Positions 32,371 to 41,835 of a stretch of 64,000 nucleotides of DNA are shown here, piece after piece. The notes beneath the pieces are model-generated. The model saw nothing but the letters and a program-made list of their open reading frames with translations, was not told the DNA's origin and did no database searches. The stretch is from an uncultured Eubacteriales bacterium (lineage in GTDB: Bacteria; Bacillota; Clostridia; Christensenellales; CAG-138), in assembly GCA_902801845.1 (NCBI GenBank), contig CADCJW010000001.1:204376-268375 (forward strand), in the 5' to 3' direction. The position numbers were made by a program, and so were the translations under genes. Each line of letters starts with the position of its first letter. The stretch's first letter is position 1.

Positions 32371-32834
32371 TATGCGTATCGCTCTACATACTTGCGCAGG
32401 ACCGGGCGGATGGGCGGAGAGATCATATCGAGATCGATCTCCGACGGTGCGAAGAAGCGCAGTTCCTCCATCTCGCCGTCTATGTTCATAGGTTCGCCTA
32501 TATATTTGCGACACAGGTAGACGATCTCGTAATTGGACACCTCGTCGCCGTTGGGATAGACATAATGTGCTTCCGGACCGGAGTTCACGCAAAAGAACTC
32601 CAGTTCCAAGGCATCGAGCCCCATCTCCTCCAAAAGCTCCCGCCGAGCGCAGTCCTCCGCGGGTTCGTCTATCTCCACGGACCCGCCGGAGTATCCCCAC
32701 AAGTGATTGTCGGAGCGTCTGCCCAAAAGAAGCCGTCCCAACTCGTCCACGACGATGACACTGGCGGCGCACTGGATGACGGTCCTGTGGCCTACCAGCT
32801 TCCGCATCTCGGCCATGTATCCGGTCATGCCCAT
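32370..32834 (-). CDS. Nudix hydrolase
   Basis: A 154-aa protein. The Nudix box runs from GSVEIDEPAEDC through ARRELLEEMGL and is complete (G-x5-E-x7-RE-x2-EE-x-G). The residue pattern VIQCAASVIVVDE then WGYSGGSVE fits a nucleoside-diphosphate or ADP-ribose type; substrate unknown. It starts 4 nt after the FtsY stop and has no clear own SD, which suggests coupling with ftsY. The alternative start MAEMRKL further in is possible. Confidence 0.85.
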   Translation of the reverse strand: MGMTGYMAEMRKLVGHRTVIQCAASVIVVDELGRLLLGRRSDNHLWGYSGGSVEIDEPAEDCARRELLEEMGLDALELEFFCVNSGPEAHYVYPNGDEVSNYEIVYLCRKYIGEPMNIDGEMEELRFFAPSEIDLDMISPPIRPVLRKYVERYA

Positions 32835-32838
32835 AGGA

Positions 32839-33732
32839 TCACAGCAACGCCTGGGCGAATTCCTGCCCGTCGAAGGGCTTGAGATCGTCGATCCCCTCCC
32901 CCACGCCGATGAAGCGCACGGGCACGTGGAGGGTGTTGCAGATGTTCACCACCACGCCGCCCTTGGCCGTGCCATCCAGCTTGGTCAGGATCACCCCATC
33001 GAGATCGCTGGCCTCCTGGAAGGCCAGGGCCTGAGCCAGGGCATTTTGGCCCGTGGTGGCGTCCAGCACCAACAGCGCCTGGCAGGGCACGCCGGGCAGC
33101 TCCCGGTCGATGACCTTGCGGATCTTGGAGAGCTCGTTCATCAGATTCTTCTTGTTGTGGAGACGCCCTGCCGTATCCACGATCAGCAGGTCGCAGCCCT
33201 TGGCCTTGTAGGAGGCGATGGCGTCATAGACCACGGCCGCCGGGTCGGAGCCCTCCTGGTGGCGGACCATAGGCACCCCGGCTCGCTCCGCCCAGATGCC
33301 CAGCTGCTCCGCCGCCGCCGCCCGGAAGGTATCCGCCGCGGCCAGCATAGGCTTGCGGCCGCGGGACTTATACTCATGGGCGATCTTGCCGATGGAGGTG
33401 GTCTTCCCCACCCCGTTGACGCCTACGATCAGGATGACCCCCGCCGTATCGTCCAGGGGGAAAGGTCCTTCCGGAGCCACCCGCTGAGCGATCAGAGAGA
33501 TCAACGCCTCCCGGGCCTCGGCCCGGTTCTTGAGTTTATCGTCCTTGATCCGCTGACGCAGAGCTTCCACCAGGCTGGTGGACGTTTCCACGCCCATGTC
33601 CGCCAGGATCATGCTCTCCTCCAGCTCCTCAAAGAATTCGTCGCTGATGCGGTCTTCCCCAAAGATGGCGTCGAACCAACTGTTGCGGGTCTTCTTTAGG
33701 CCATCCTTCAGTTTCGTCAGAAAATTGCTCAC
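32839..33732 (-). CDS. ftsY: signal recognition particle receptor FtsY
   Basis: A 297-aa SRP receptor GTPase with N domain (about 1-85) and G domain: [15 protein letters not shown] (P-loop), [30 protein letters not shown] and [11 protein letters not shown]. It docks ribosome-SRP complexes at the membrane. No long acidic A domain is present, as is common in Firmicutes. Start: GTG at 33732, which overlaps the smc stop as GTGA and has GAGGAGG upstream; the track's ATG start lies in smc. Confidence 0.94.
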   Translation of the reverse strand: MSNFLTKLKDGLKKTRNSWFDAIFGEDRISDEFFEELEESMILADMGVETSTSLVEALRQRIKDDKLKNRAEAREALISLIAQRVAPEGPFPLDDTAGVILIVGVNGVGKTTSIGKIAHEYKSRGRKPMLAAADTFRAAAAEQLGIWAERAGVPMVRHQEGSDPAAVVYDAIASYKAKGCDLLIVDTAGRLHNKKNLMNELSKIRKVIDRELPGVPCQALLVLDATTGQNALAQALAFQEASDLDGVILTKLDGTAKGGVVVNICNTLHVPVRFIGVGEGIDDLKPFDGQEFAQALL

Positions 33733-36700
33733 TCTGCTGCCTCCTCGAACTTTGCGGACACGATGCTGCTCACGCCCTTCTCCTCCATGGCCACGCCATA
33801 GAGGGTGTTGCACACCTCCATGCTCCCCTTGCGGTGGGTGATGAGAATGAATTGAGTCTGCTTCCCGTAGTCCCGGACGAACTCCGCAAAGCGTCCCACG
33901 TTGGCTTCGTCCAAGCTGGTCTCTATCTCATCCAGGAAACAGAAGGCCGGGCTCTTGACCCGCAACATGGCAAAGAGCAGGGCGATGGCCGTCAGGGCCC
34001 GCTCGCCGCCGGACATGAGGCTCAACAGCTGCAGCTTCTTGCCCGGGGGCTGGGCGATGATGTCGATGTCACAGTTCAGCACGTCCTTGGGGTCGCTGAG
34101 CCGCAGCTCTGCCTGGCCGCCGCCGAACAGGGATATGAATACCTTCTTGAACTCCGACTGGACCCGGTCGAACTCCCCGGCAAAGACCTTCTCCATGGTC
34201 TTTGTCAGCTTTTCGATGAGGGTGTACAAATCCGCAGCCGCCCCCTCCAGATCCTTATACTGCCGATCCAAGCTTTCATACCGCTCCGAGACCTGGGCAT
34301 ATTCCTCTATGGCGTCCAGATTCACCGTGCCAAGGGATCGGATCTGCTCCCGCAGCTTCGACGCCCGCTGACTGCTGGCAGTAATGGGGATATCCTCCCT
34401 CAGCTGCAGCGCGTTCTCATAGGTAAGACCATAGTTCTGCCAGATGCGATCCTGCTGCTGCTCCAAGGCTGTCTGAAGCTTCCCCAGGCTCATCTCCACC
34501 TTGGTCCGGCTGTCCAACAGCTCCCGGGTGCTGCCCAGCAGCTCGTCCCGACGGGCACGGCGCAGGCGCAGCTCCTCCTTTTGGATGGCCCGCTGATCGT
34601 CCAGCTTCCGCTGCTCCTCTTGGGCAGCGATCAATATCTCCTTCGCTTTCGCGATGGAAGAGAGCAGGGAGCCATGGGTCCCTTCCTCCGTTTCGGCGTC
34701 CTGTTGCGCCTTTTCGGCCGCCTCCAAAAGGGCGGAACGTTTTTCCTCGCAGCGCTCGATCTCTTTCGTGAGCCGCTCCCGCTCCGCCTCCCGGGCGGAG
34801 GCTTCCTTCATCATGGCGGTATGGCGGAGGCGAAGCTCTGTCAAAGCTTCCGCCTGCTCGTCCCGCTGCTTACGCATGGCGTAGAGAGCTTTCGTCTCCT
34901 CCATGACCTCCTGACGGGACACGTTCCCATGCTCCTCCAGGTCGGTCTGCTCCGTGTTCAAGAGAGCCATCCGCTCCCGGATGGAGACCACGTTTTGAGC
35001 GTTGGAAGACAGTTCCTCCGCCAAGGCTTCCCCATCGTCCCGGACCGTATCCATGTCCCGATCGATGATGCTCAGCTTATCGTTATGTTTTTCCAGGTCG
35101 ATCTCCTTGTCGTGAAGGTCCTGAACAAGGCTCTCTACCTGAAGGGCGGCCAGGGAGACCTGCTGCCGTTTCTCGTCATAGAGCTGGGCAGCATCTTTGC
35201 GCGCCTTCTCCAGCTCAGCGTACTGTTTTTTCAGCTCTGCGATCTCCCGCTCCCGACCCAGGATGCCAAAGTTCCGCTTCTGGGCACTGCCGCCGGTCAT
35301 GGCGCCGCCGGGGGTGATAAGATCGCCCTTGAGAGTGACGATCTGGAAAGCGCCGCCGGAACGCTCCTTCAGGCTGACGCCTACGGACAGATCTTCCACC
35401 ACCACCGTGCGGCCCAGCAGATACTCCACCGCCTTATCCATGCCCTCATCCCAACGGATCAGATCGGAAGCGAGGCCAATGACGCCCTTTTCCTGCAAAA
35501 AGTGCCGATCCTTCTCCCGCACGCCGTTCTCCGACAACAGGTCGAGGGGCAGGATGGTGCAGCGGCCGAATTCCTTTCGCCGCAACGTCTCTATGATATA
35601 CTTGGCGTCCCGGCCGGTGCGGCTCACCAAATTTTGCTGGGCCCCGCCCATGGCGGTGCCGATGGCTATCTCAAACTTTTCCGGCACATGGATGAGTTCC
35701 GCCACCACGCCAAGGATACGGCTGCGCAGCTCCACGTCCCGTTCAGCCAGATCCATGATCAGGCGAACGCTGTTTTGATAGCCCTCCCGTTTGCGGGCCA
35801 TCTCCTCCAGCACGTGCAGCCGCGAAGAGGCGGCGCCGCTTTCCTGTTCCTGATGCCGGACCCTATCCGCCTGCTCCTCCTGCTCGGCAAGGCGCTTGCT
35901 CTGATTGTCTCGAGCCAGTTGGAGTTCTTCCCTGCTTTTTTCTCGAACGCTCTGCAGCCGCTGCTGCTCCGCTTCAGCCTGAGACCGCTCCTGCTGCAGC
36001 TCGTCCAGCGCCTGTGCGTTCTTTTCTATCTCCCCTCGGATCGCCTCCGCCCGCTCCAAAAGAGACTGCTCCAGAGCGGACAGACGGGAAAGGCTGCTCT
36101 TCTTGTCTGAAAGACGGTTGAGCTCCTCCATGATCCGATTCTTTTTTTCTTCAAGGGCAGCTTCCGCCGCCTCGCAGGCCATATTGAGAGCGGAAAGGGC
36201 TTCGTTCTTTTCTTCGATCTCGCTGGCCAGCTTTCCCTGCTCCTCGTCGGAAAGGGATGCCATGCTATTCAGGATGAGGCGGCGTTCAGCGATCTCCTTG
36301 GCTTGGGCTTCCGCCTCACCGAGCAGCCGCTCCCGCTCCTTAGCCAGATTCTCCTGCCGGGCCAACAGCAACTTTTCCTCGCCCTGGAGACCTTCCACGT
36401 TGGACAGCAGCTCCAAGGTCCTCCGCTGCTCCTCGTCCAGCTTTTCATCCAGGACGCGGATCTTATCCTCCAGCTCCCGACTTGCTTCCTGCAGCACACC
36501 ATCCTCGGATTCGACACCAGAAAGCTGCTCCTGTATCTGCTGCAAAGAGGCCTGCTGTTCGGCGATCTTCTGCCGGCTCTTCTCCGTTTCATGGAGAAAG
36601 AGGTTCACCTCAAGCCGCTGCAGTTCCTCCTTGGCCCCCTGATAGACGATGGCCTTCTCCTGCTGCTCCTTCAAGGGACCGATCCGGCTCTCCAGTTCAT

Positions 36701-37286
36701 GGAGGATGTCCGCGATCCGCTCCATATTCTTTTGGGTGTTTTCCAGCTTCTTCTCCGCCTCGGACCGGCGCACGCGATATCGCATGACGCCCGCCGCCTC
36801 CTCCAGTGCGGAACGGCGATCCGCGGACTTGTTGGACAGGATCTCGTCCACCTTGCCCTGGGAGATGATGGAATAGCCATCACGACCGATGCCCGTGTCC
36901 CGGAACAGCTCCAAAACATCCTTCAATCGGCAGTTCTTGCCGTTGATGGCGTACTCGCTCTCACCATTCCGGTAGACCCGGCGGGTGACCGACACCTCGT
37001 CATATTCCAGCGGCAAGGATCCATCGGCGTTGTCGAAGGTCAGCGACACCTCCGCCATACCCAGAGGGCGGCGCTTTTGGGTGCCGTTGAAGATCACGTC
37101 CTCCATCTTGGCGCCGCGCAGCGCCCGGGCGCTTTGCTCGCCCAGGACCCAGCGCACCGCGTCAGAGATGTTGCTCTTCCCGCTGCCGTTAGGCCCGATG
37201 ACGGCCGTGATGCCGTTTCCGAATTGGAGTTCCGTTTTTTTCGCAAAGGATTTGAATCCCTGCATTTCCAGTTTTGTCAGTCGCAT
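33729..37286 (-). CDS. smc: chromosome segregation protein SMC
   Basis: A 1185-aa condensin subunit: Walker A GPNGSGKSNISDAVRWVLGEQ (split here: GPNGSGKS then NISDAVRWVLGEQ) at the N-terminus, two long coiled coils, hinge near residue 500-640 (with GVVAELIHVPEKFEIAIG), and the C-terminal ABC signature LMSGGERALTAIALLFA with Walker B CFLDEIETSLDEANV. Length matches bacterial SMC. Start 37286 (MRLTKLEMQGFKSF) overlaps the rnc stop by 10 nt. The order rnc-smc-ftsY is the classical Firmicutes arrangement. Confidence 0.96.
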   Translation of the reverse strand: MRLTKLEMQGFKSFAKKTELQFGNGITAVIGPNGSGKSNISDAVRWVLGEQSARALRGAKMEDVIFNGTQKRRPLGMAEVSLTFDNADGSLPLEYDEVSVTRRVYRNGESEYAINGKNCRLKDVLELFRDTGIGRDGYSIISQGKVDEILSNKSADRRSALEEAAGVMRYRVRRSEAEKKLENTQKNMERIADILHELESRIGPLKEQQEKAIVYQGAKEELQRLEVNLFLHETEKSRQKIAEQQASLQQIQEQLSGVESEDGVLQEASRELEDKIRVLDEKLDEEQRRTLELLSNVEGLQGEEKLLLARQENLAKERERLLGEAEAQAKEIAERRLILNSMASLSDEEQGKLASEIEEKNEALSALNMACEAAEAALEEKKNRIMEELNRLSDKKSSLSRLSALEQSLLERAEAIRGEIEKNAQALDELQQERSQAEAEQQRLQSVREKSREELQLARDNQSKRLAEQEEQADRVRHQEQESGAASSRLHVLEEMARKREGYQNSVRLIMDLAERDVELRSRILGVVAELIHVPEKFEIAIGTAMGGAQQNLVSRTGRDAKYIIETLRRKEFGRCTILPLDLLSENGVREKDRHFLQEKGVIGLASDLIRWDEGMDKAVEYLLGRTVVVEDLSVGVSLKERSGGAFQIVTLKGDLITPGGAMTGGSAQKRNFGILGREREIAELKKQYAELEKARKDAAQLYDEKRQQVSLAALQVESLVQDLHDKEIDLEKHNDKLSIIDRDMDTVRDDGEALAEELSSNAQNVVSIRERMALLNTEQTDLEEHGNVSRQEVMEETKALYAMRKQRDEQAEALTELRLRHTAMMKEASAREAERERLTKEIERCEEKRSALLEAAEKAQQDAETEEGTHGSLLSSIAKAKEILIAAQEEQRKLDDQRAIQKEELRLRRARRDELLGSTRELLDSRTKVEMSLGKLQTALEQQQDRIWQNYGLTYENALQLREDIPITASSQRASKLREQIRSLGTVNLDAIEEYAQVSERYESLDRQYKDLEGAAADLYTLIEKLTKTMEKVFAGEFDRVQSEFKKVFISLFGGGQAELRLSDPKDVLNCDIDIIAQPPGKKLQLLSLMSGGERALTAIALLFAMLRVKSPAFCFLDEIETSLDEANVGRFAEFVRDYGKQTQFILITHRKGSMEVCNTLYGVAMEEKGVSSIVSAKFEEAAE

Positions 37287-37972
37287 GCTTTCGTATATCT
37301 TTCCATAGCCATCTGGGCAGCCGCCTGTCCCGCAGCCTGCTTGGACGGGCCAGAACCTACGCCCCATTCTATATCGTCCACCAGCACCCGCATGGTGAAC
37401 TCCTTCTTGTGATCCGGTCCAGATTCGCTCACCAGCTCATACCGGATGGTCCGCCCCTTGTGATCCGCGTGGACCAACTCCTGAAAGGCGGTCTTGCTGT
37501 CCTTGGAGGAGGACCTTTTTTCCTGCCCCTCGGCACAGAGCACGTAGTCCTGGACCAGCTTTTGGGCCTCAGCGAGGCCCCCATCCAGGTAGATGGCGGC
37601 CAGCACCGCCTCGAAGGCATCGGAAAGGATGGAATCCTTCTTTCGGCCGCCGCACTGCTCCTCACCCCGGCTGAGCAGCAGAAACTCGCCCAATCCCAGC
37701 CGACGGGCCGCGGCTGCCAACGACTCTTCACACACCAAGGAGGACCGAAGCCGGGTCAAGGCGCCTTCCCGCATCTCAGGATGGGTGTCGTACAGATGCC
37801 GGGAGACCAGATGCTCCAGCACCGCGTCCCCCAGGTATTCCAGCCGCTCGTTGTCCTCACCCATGCGATGCTGCTCCACCGCCAGAGAGGAATGGGTCAG
37901 CGCCCGGCGCAATAAACCATCCTCCCGGAATCGGTAGCCCAGCTTGTCCATGCATTCGTTTAGATCGCTCAT
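37277..37972 (-). CDS. rnc: ribonuclease III
   Basis: A 231-aa dsRNA endonuclease. The RNase III signature NERLEYLGDAVLE is intact with acidic catalytic residues (SDAFEAVLAAIYLDGG as the second site); a C-terminal dsRNA-binding domain follows (TAFQELVHADHKGRTIRYEL, then GPSKQAAGQAAAQMAMERY). It processes rRNA and other duplex RNA. AGGAGC lies before the ATG. A terminator separates it from acpP upstream. Confidence 0.95.
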   Translation of the reverse strand: MSDLNECMDKLGYRFREDGLLRRALTHSSLAVEQHRMGEDNERLEYLGDAVLEHLVSRHLYDTHPEMREGALTRLRSSLVCEESLAAAARRLGLGEFLLLSRGEEQCGGRKKDSILSDAFEAVLAAIYLDGGLAEAQKLVQDYVLCAEGQEKRSSSKDSKTAFQELVHADHKGRTIRYELVSESGPDHKKEFTMRVLVDDIEWGVGSGPSKQAAGQAAAQMAMERYTKACD

Positions 37973-37987
37973 GTGGTGCGCTCCTAT

Positions 37988-38016
37988 AAAAAGGCCCGCA
38001 TCCTGCTGGAGCGGGC
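37988..38016 (-). terminator. intrinsic terminator between acpP and rnc
   Basis: GCCCGC / GCGGGC stem (37994-37999 with 38011-38016) followed on the minus strand by CTTTTTA. Partial read-through into rnc is possible because no clear rnc promoter is seen. Confidence 0.7.
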
Positions 38017-38052
38017 AGACCCATTCACCTTCTGAAAGGGCGCTGTGGATTG

Positions 38053-38274
38053 TTATTTGGCGAGATAGCCCACAATATCGCCCACGGTCTTGATATTGGG
38101 GAGCACCTCATCGGGGATCTCCGCATCGAACTCCTGTTCCATGTCCATGACGAGCTCCACGATATCCAGAGAATCAGCATGCAGATCGTCGATCAGGCTG
38201 CTCGCGGGGGTGATGGTCTCCGGGTCGATATCCAGCTGCTTGGCGATGATCGCACGTACCTTCTCAAACTCCAT
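38053..38274 (-). CDS. acpP: acyl carrier protein
   Basis: A 73-aa acidic four-helix protein with the phosphopantetheine site [14 protein letters not shown] (Ser modified). Start 38274 (MEFEKVRAI) has AGGAGG 8 nt upstream. The Sfp-type transferase gene at 12935 or an AcpS elsewhere would activate it. It follows plsX, the usual lipid-gene grouping, although fabD/fabH are not next to it here. Confidence 0.94.
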   Translation of the reverse strand: MEFEKVRAIIAKQLDIDPETITPASSLIDDLHADSLDIVELVMDMEQEFDAEIPDEVLPNIKTVGDIVGYLAK

Positions 38275-38360
38275 ATTTGAATCCTCCTGTAGAATCACTT
38301 TTTAACCAAAAAATTCCTTGATAATTGTAAAACACGGGTCGCGATATGTCAACCAAATTT

Positions 38361-39380
38361 TTAGCCTTCCACCTGAATTTCCGAAGCTTGTACCGCTGCG
38401 GCGATCTTTTTTGTCACGCCGCCCTTCACCAGCTTTTGCGCCTGACGAATGGCGTTGAAGAAGGCCTTGGCGTTGGAGCTGCCGTGAGCCTTGATGACGC
38501 CGCCGTTGACCCCCAACAGCGGCGCGCCGCCCACTTCGGTATAATCCATCTTTTTCTTCAGGGAAGCGAAAGCAGGCTTGGCGATGGCGCCGCCGATGGT
38601 GCCCCGCAAGGAACCCATGAGCTCCGTCTTCAGCATGGACGTGATGGCCTTGGCCACGCCCTCGGTGCTCTTGAGCAGCACGTTCCCCGCAAAGCCGTCG
38701 GTGACCACCGCGTCGAAATCACCGCTCATCAGCTCCCTGGCCTCACAGTTGCCTCCGAAGCGGATGCCTTCCAGCTTTTGCAGCAGCGGATAGGTCTCCT
38801 TGGTGAGCTCGTTCCCCTTCTCCGCTTCCTCTCCGTTGTTCAAAAGCCCGATGACAGGTGCTTCGACCCCTTCCACCAGCTCCATATAGGCGCTGCCCAT
38901 CTGGGCAAACTGAACGAGATACAGGGGCTTGCAGTCCACGTTGGCGCCTGCGTCGATGATCATGGTGTGTCCGCCCTGCAGATTCGGGATGAGGGGCGCC
39001 AGGGCCGGGCGCTGGACGCCCTTGATGCGGCGGATGATGAGGGTCCCGCAGGAAAGCACGGCCCCGGTGCTGCCGGCGCTGATGAAGCAATCCGCCTCTC
39101 CGTCGGCCACAGCTTTGGCGGCCAGGACCATGGAGGAGTTTTTCTTTCGACGAACGGCGACCGCAGGGGCTTCCTCGCAGGTGATCACCTCGGAAGCGGG
39201 CTTGATCTGCAGCCGGTCCTCCGGGTATTTCTTGCCCTGGAGGCAGGCGCGGATCTGCGCCTCGTCTCCAAAGAGCCAAATGACCATATCCTGTTCCAGT
39301 TCCTGAAGGGCCTGCAAGGCCCCATCCACCACCGCCTGGGGCGCATGATCGCCGCCCATGGCATCCAACGCTAAAATCAT
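38361..39380 (-). CDS. plsX: phosphate acyltransferase PlsX
   Basis: A 339-aa enzyme making acyl-phosphate from acyl-ACP for phospholipid synthesis. Family motifs: LALDAMGGDHAPQAVV at the N-terminus, GSTGAVLSCGTLIIRRIKGV and LLNNGEEAEKGNEL. AGAAGGAGC lies before the ATG at 39380, which was chosen over the longer frame. Located directly upstream of acpP. Confidence 0.95.
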   Translation of the reverse strand: MILALDAMGGDHAPQAVVDGALQALQELEQDMVIWLFGDEAQIRACLQGKKYPEDRLQIKPASEVITCEEAPAVAVRRKKNSSMVLAAKAVADGEADCFISAGSTGAVLSCGTLIIRRIKGVQRPALAPLIPNLQGGHTMIIDAGANVDCKPLYLVQFAQMGSAYMELVEGVEAPVIGLLNNGEEAEKGNELTKETYPLLQKLEGIRFGGNCEARELMSGDFDAVVTDGFAGNVLLKSTEGVAKAITSMLKTELMGSLRGTIGGAIAKPAFASLKKKMDYTEVGGAPLLGVNGGVIKAHGSSNAKAFFNAIRQAQKLVKGGVTKKIAAAVQASEIQVEG

Positions 39381-39467
39381 AGTACGCTCCTTCTGCGTTT
39401 TGAAGGTAGTATACATGCTTTTGGGCAGAATTTCAACCTTCGCTGAAAGGATCGCCGCAAACTTGTT

Positions 39468-39875
39468 TTACTTTTTCCGGCCGTATTCCCACAGGAGATT
39501 CCTGACCATAGCCCCCGCCATACCCGTGGCCACGCTGATGACCAAATCCCCCAGCAGAGCCCAGGAAGGATGACACTCCCCCAGGAACGCGCACAGCAGC
39601 AGCACCATGACGACGTCGTATACGAAACCGGCTATGGCCCCGGAAAGGGCCGTCTTCTCCGTTGGCCCCTTCAAAGCAAAAAACCCGGCAATGAAGGGAC
39701 AAGCGACCTTCAGTATGCCGTTCACCGGCCCCACGGCCCCCTCCCCTGCCCGATTCCCATAGAGGAGCAGGGCCAAAAACCCCATGCCCAGCACCGCCGC
39801 CCCACAGCCGATCAACGCGCCGACGAACTGTCTGCGCGTGAACATCTTCCTTGTACGCCTTGTCCGCTTTCTCAT
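39468..39875 (-). CDS. small membrane protein (TIGR04086-like)
   Basis: A 135-aa protein with four predicted membrane helices after a basic start (MRKRTRRTRKMF): about 15-38, 45-65, 75-100 and 108-125. It resembles TIGR04086-type Clostridial membrane proteins, often found next to yajC; no function is known. GGGAGG precedes ATG 39875. Its neighbours agree: yajC is immediately upstream. Confidence 0.65.
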   Translation of the reverse strand: MRKRTRRTRKMFTRRQFVGALIGCGAAVLGMGFLALLLYGNRAGEGAVGPVNGILKVACPFIAGFFALKGPTEKTALSGAIAGFVYDVVMVLLLCAFLGECHPSWALLGDLVISVATGMAGAMVRNLLWEYGRKK

Positions 39876-39928
39876 GGTTTGCCTCCCGTTGATGATACAG
39901 CAATATATGCCCCTCCCCAGCGGAAAAT

Positions 39929-39954
39929 GAAAAAGCCGGCCAAAGGCCGGCTTT
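39929..39954 (-). terminator. intrinsic terminator of yajC
   Basis: AAAGCCGGCC / GGCCGGCTTT with a 3-nt loop; T-run on the minus strand. It separates yajC from the TIGR04086-like gene. Confidence 0.88.
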
Positions 39955-39969
39955 GCGAACAAAAACGGT

Positions 39970-40320
39970 TTACTCCACCACGGACTCGTTCATGGTGTTC
40001 TCCGCACCTTTCTCCTCGATCTGGGAGATAGCGCCCCGGGCAAAGACCAGATGGATCTTGTCGGGACCGACCTGCATGACCACATAGTCGTCCTTCACGG
40101 AGGTGATGGTGCCATAGATGCCGCCGATGGTGCGGACCCGATCGCCGGGTCGAATGGAGGCCAGCATCTCCTTCACTTTTTTATCCCGCTTGCGCTGGGG
40201 AATGATCATGACGGCCATGAGGACCACCATGATAAGGATCAAAGGAAGCGTAGACATAAGGGAGGATGCGGTTCCCTCGGCAACGGCGGCCACGACGGGG
40301 CCCATGAAAAGATTCAGCAT
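39970..40320 (-). CDS. yajC: preprotein translocase subunit YajC
   Basis: A 116-aa protein with one membrane helix (about 22-40, LPLILIMVVLMAVMIIPQRKR) and the YajC core IRPGDRVRTIGGIYGTITSV. It is an accessory of the Sec translocon. Strong promoter TTGACG-17-TAAAAT lies just upstream (40353-40381). Confidence 0.92.
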   Translation of the reverse strand: MLNLFMGPVVAAVAEGTASSLMSTLPLILIMVVLMAVMIIPQRKRDKKVKEMLASIRPGDRVRTIGGIYGTITSVKDDYVVMQVGPDKIHLVFARGAISQIEEKGAENTMNESVVE

Positions 40321-40352
40321 GAACTATAATTCCTTTCCGAATTTCTTTTCTG

Positions 40353-40381
40353 ATTTTACGACATATCCTCCTCCGCGTCAA
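40353..40381 (-). promoter_or_regulatory. sigma-A promoter of yajC
   Basis: -35 TTGACG (40376-40381), 17-bp spacer, -10 TAAAAT (40353-40358) on the minus strand, 32 nt before the ATG. Confidence 0.78.
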
Positions 40382-40391
40382 GAGAGAAATA

Positions 40392-40423
40392 GCTCCTTCG
40401 CCTGATAGCAAAGGCGAAGGAGC
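40392..40423 (-). terminator. hairpin, probable terminator
   Basis: GCTCCTTCGCCT (40392-40403) pairs fully with AGGCGAAGGAGC (40412-40423). On the minus strand it is followed by TATTTCTCT, an imperfect T-run, 7 nt after the stop of the 50-aa gene. Confidence 0.6.
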
Positions 40424-40429
40424 CCGTTC

Positions 40430-40582
40430 TCATTTGAGCAGTGAGCTGCGTTTGATCACACGGGCGGCCCGCTTGCCGTCCCGCTTCATTCGCCGCCACA
40501 CGTCGGGATACATGGCGTTCATGGCCGTCACCGCCAAAGCCATCCCGCCGACCATGCCTAATCCGATCCCTGCTGTCTTCAT
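40430..40582 (-). CDS. small single-helix membrane protein (50 aa)
   Basis: ATG at 40582 has AAAGGCGG upstream. The 50-aa product MKTAGIGLGMVGGMALAVTA... has one membrane helix (about residues 5-24) and a basic C-terminal half with KRDGKRAARVIKR. Short proteins of this form occur in Firmicutes, but no family is named with confidence. It follows the cysteine desulfurase gene and has a hairpin after the stop. It is a real gene candidate rather than a certain one. Confidence 0.6.
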   Translation of the reverse strand: MKTAGIGLGMVGGMALAVTAMNAMYPDVWRRMKRDGKRAARVIKRSSLLK

Positions 40583-40683
40583 GTTTCTTGCACCGCCTTT
40601 CCTTCGCAGTGAGGGGCGGAAAAAACGCGTCCCTCTCCAAATAGTATCCAAAGGCGGCAGCGGAAACATGCAGCCAGTTTTTT

Positions 40684-41826
40684 CTATCGGCGAAGACGAT
40701 GGACGACCTCCGGCAGGATCGAAAGCACTTTTTCGATCTCTGCGTTCGTGGTGTACCGGCTGAGGGACAGCCGAAGCGGCGCCCGTCGTCCACCCTCCAG
40801 CAGGCCCATGGCCTTCAAAACGTGGCTGGGCTCATTGGACCCGGCGGTGCAAGCGGAGCCGGCGGACGCGGCGATCCCCTGCATGTCCAGAAGGGCCAGC
40901 AGCTCATCCGCTGAAACGCCGTCAATCAAAAAGCTGACGATGCCCGGGAGCCGTTCCAGCCTGTGCCCTGTCAGCTGACAACCCGGAACAGCGGAAAGAA
41001 TGCCGTCGATCAGCTGGGTGGATAACGCTTCGATCCGAAGCCTCTCCTCCTCCATCCCCTCCGTCTGTTCCAGAAGTGCCTCCGCCATGCCCACGGCACC
41101 GGCCACGTTCTCCGTGCCGGCTCGACGATGCTTCTCCTGCTCTCCCCCAGTGAGGAAAGGAGCAATAGCCATCCCCTTTTTTACATATGCGGCGCCCATG
41201 CCCCGGGGCCCGTGAAATTTATGGGCGGAGACGGTGAGCAGATCCACATGAAGCGCCTTCACGTCCACAGGGATGTGTCCCGCCGCCTGGACGGCGTCCA
41301 CATGGAAGAGGATCCCCCGCTCTCGGCACAGGGCGCCGATGCTGGAAACGGGCTCCAGCGTGCCCACCTCGTTGTTGGCCAGCATGACGGAGATCAGGAT
41401 CGTATCCGGGCGCAACGCCGCGAACACATCCACCACAGACACCCGGCCATACCGGTCCACGGGCAGAACGGTGAGCTCGATGCTCCCCTGCCGTTCCAGC
41501 GCATAGAGGGTGTTCAGCACCGAGGGATGCTCCACCGCCGAAGTGATCACATGCCTGCCCTTCGAATGATTGGCCGCGACGGCCCCGCGCAACAGATAGT
41601 TGTTCCCCTCGCTGCCGCCGGAGGTGAACACGATCTCCTCCGCTTCTGCCCCCAGGCAGCCGGCGATTTTGGTCCTGGCCTGTTCCAGCGCTTTCCGCGC
41701 CTCTCGGGCATAGCTATGGAGGGAGGACGGGTTCCCCTGTTCCCCCTCCATAAAGGGCAACATAGCCGCCAGCGCCCGGCGGGAAAGCCGGGTGGTGGCG
41801 GCGTTGTCAAAATACATGCGCTCCAT
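40684..41826 (-). CDS. cysteine desulfurase (IscS/NifS family)
   Basis: A 380-aa PLP enzyme taking sulfur from cysteine for Fe-S clusters or tRNA thiolation. Motifs: YFDNAATTRLS, TSGGSEGNNY, ITSAVEHPSVL, VSAHKFHGPRG with PLP-Lys, and SAGSACTAG with the catalytic Cys. The gene ends 102 nt before the small membrane protein start. Start taken at 41826; ATG at 41817 (MYFDNAATT) is an alternative, nearer the family's usual opening. It may supply sulfur to the TtcA-like enzyme at 6282 and Fe-S hydrogenase. Confidence 0.92.
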   Translation of the reverse strand: MERMYFDNAATTRLSRRALAAMLPFMEGEQGNPSSLHSYAREARKALEQARTKIAGCLGAEAEEIVFTSGGSEGNNYLLRGAVAANHSKGRHVITSAVEHPSVLNTLYALERQGSIELTVLPVDRYGRVSVVDVFAALRPDTILISVMLANNEVGTLEPVSSIGALCRERGILFHVDAVQAAGHIPVDVKALHVDLLTVSAHKFHGPRGMGAAYVKKGMAIAPFLTGGEQEKHRRAGTENVAGAVGMAEALLEQTEGMEEERLRIEALSTQLIDGILSAVPGCQLTGHRLERLPGIVSFLIDGVSADELLALLDMQGIAASAGSACTAGSNEPSHVLKAMGLLEGGRRAPLRLSLSRYTTNAEIEKVLSILPEVVHRLRR

Positions 41827-41835
41827 TTTATGGGA

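Noticed and set aside
33834..36110. 758-aa open frame on the plus strand opposite smc
   Set aside because: Leu/Gln-rich mirror of the smc coiled coil; no start signal and no motif.
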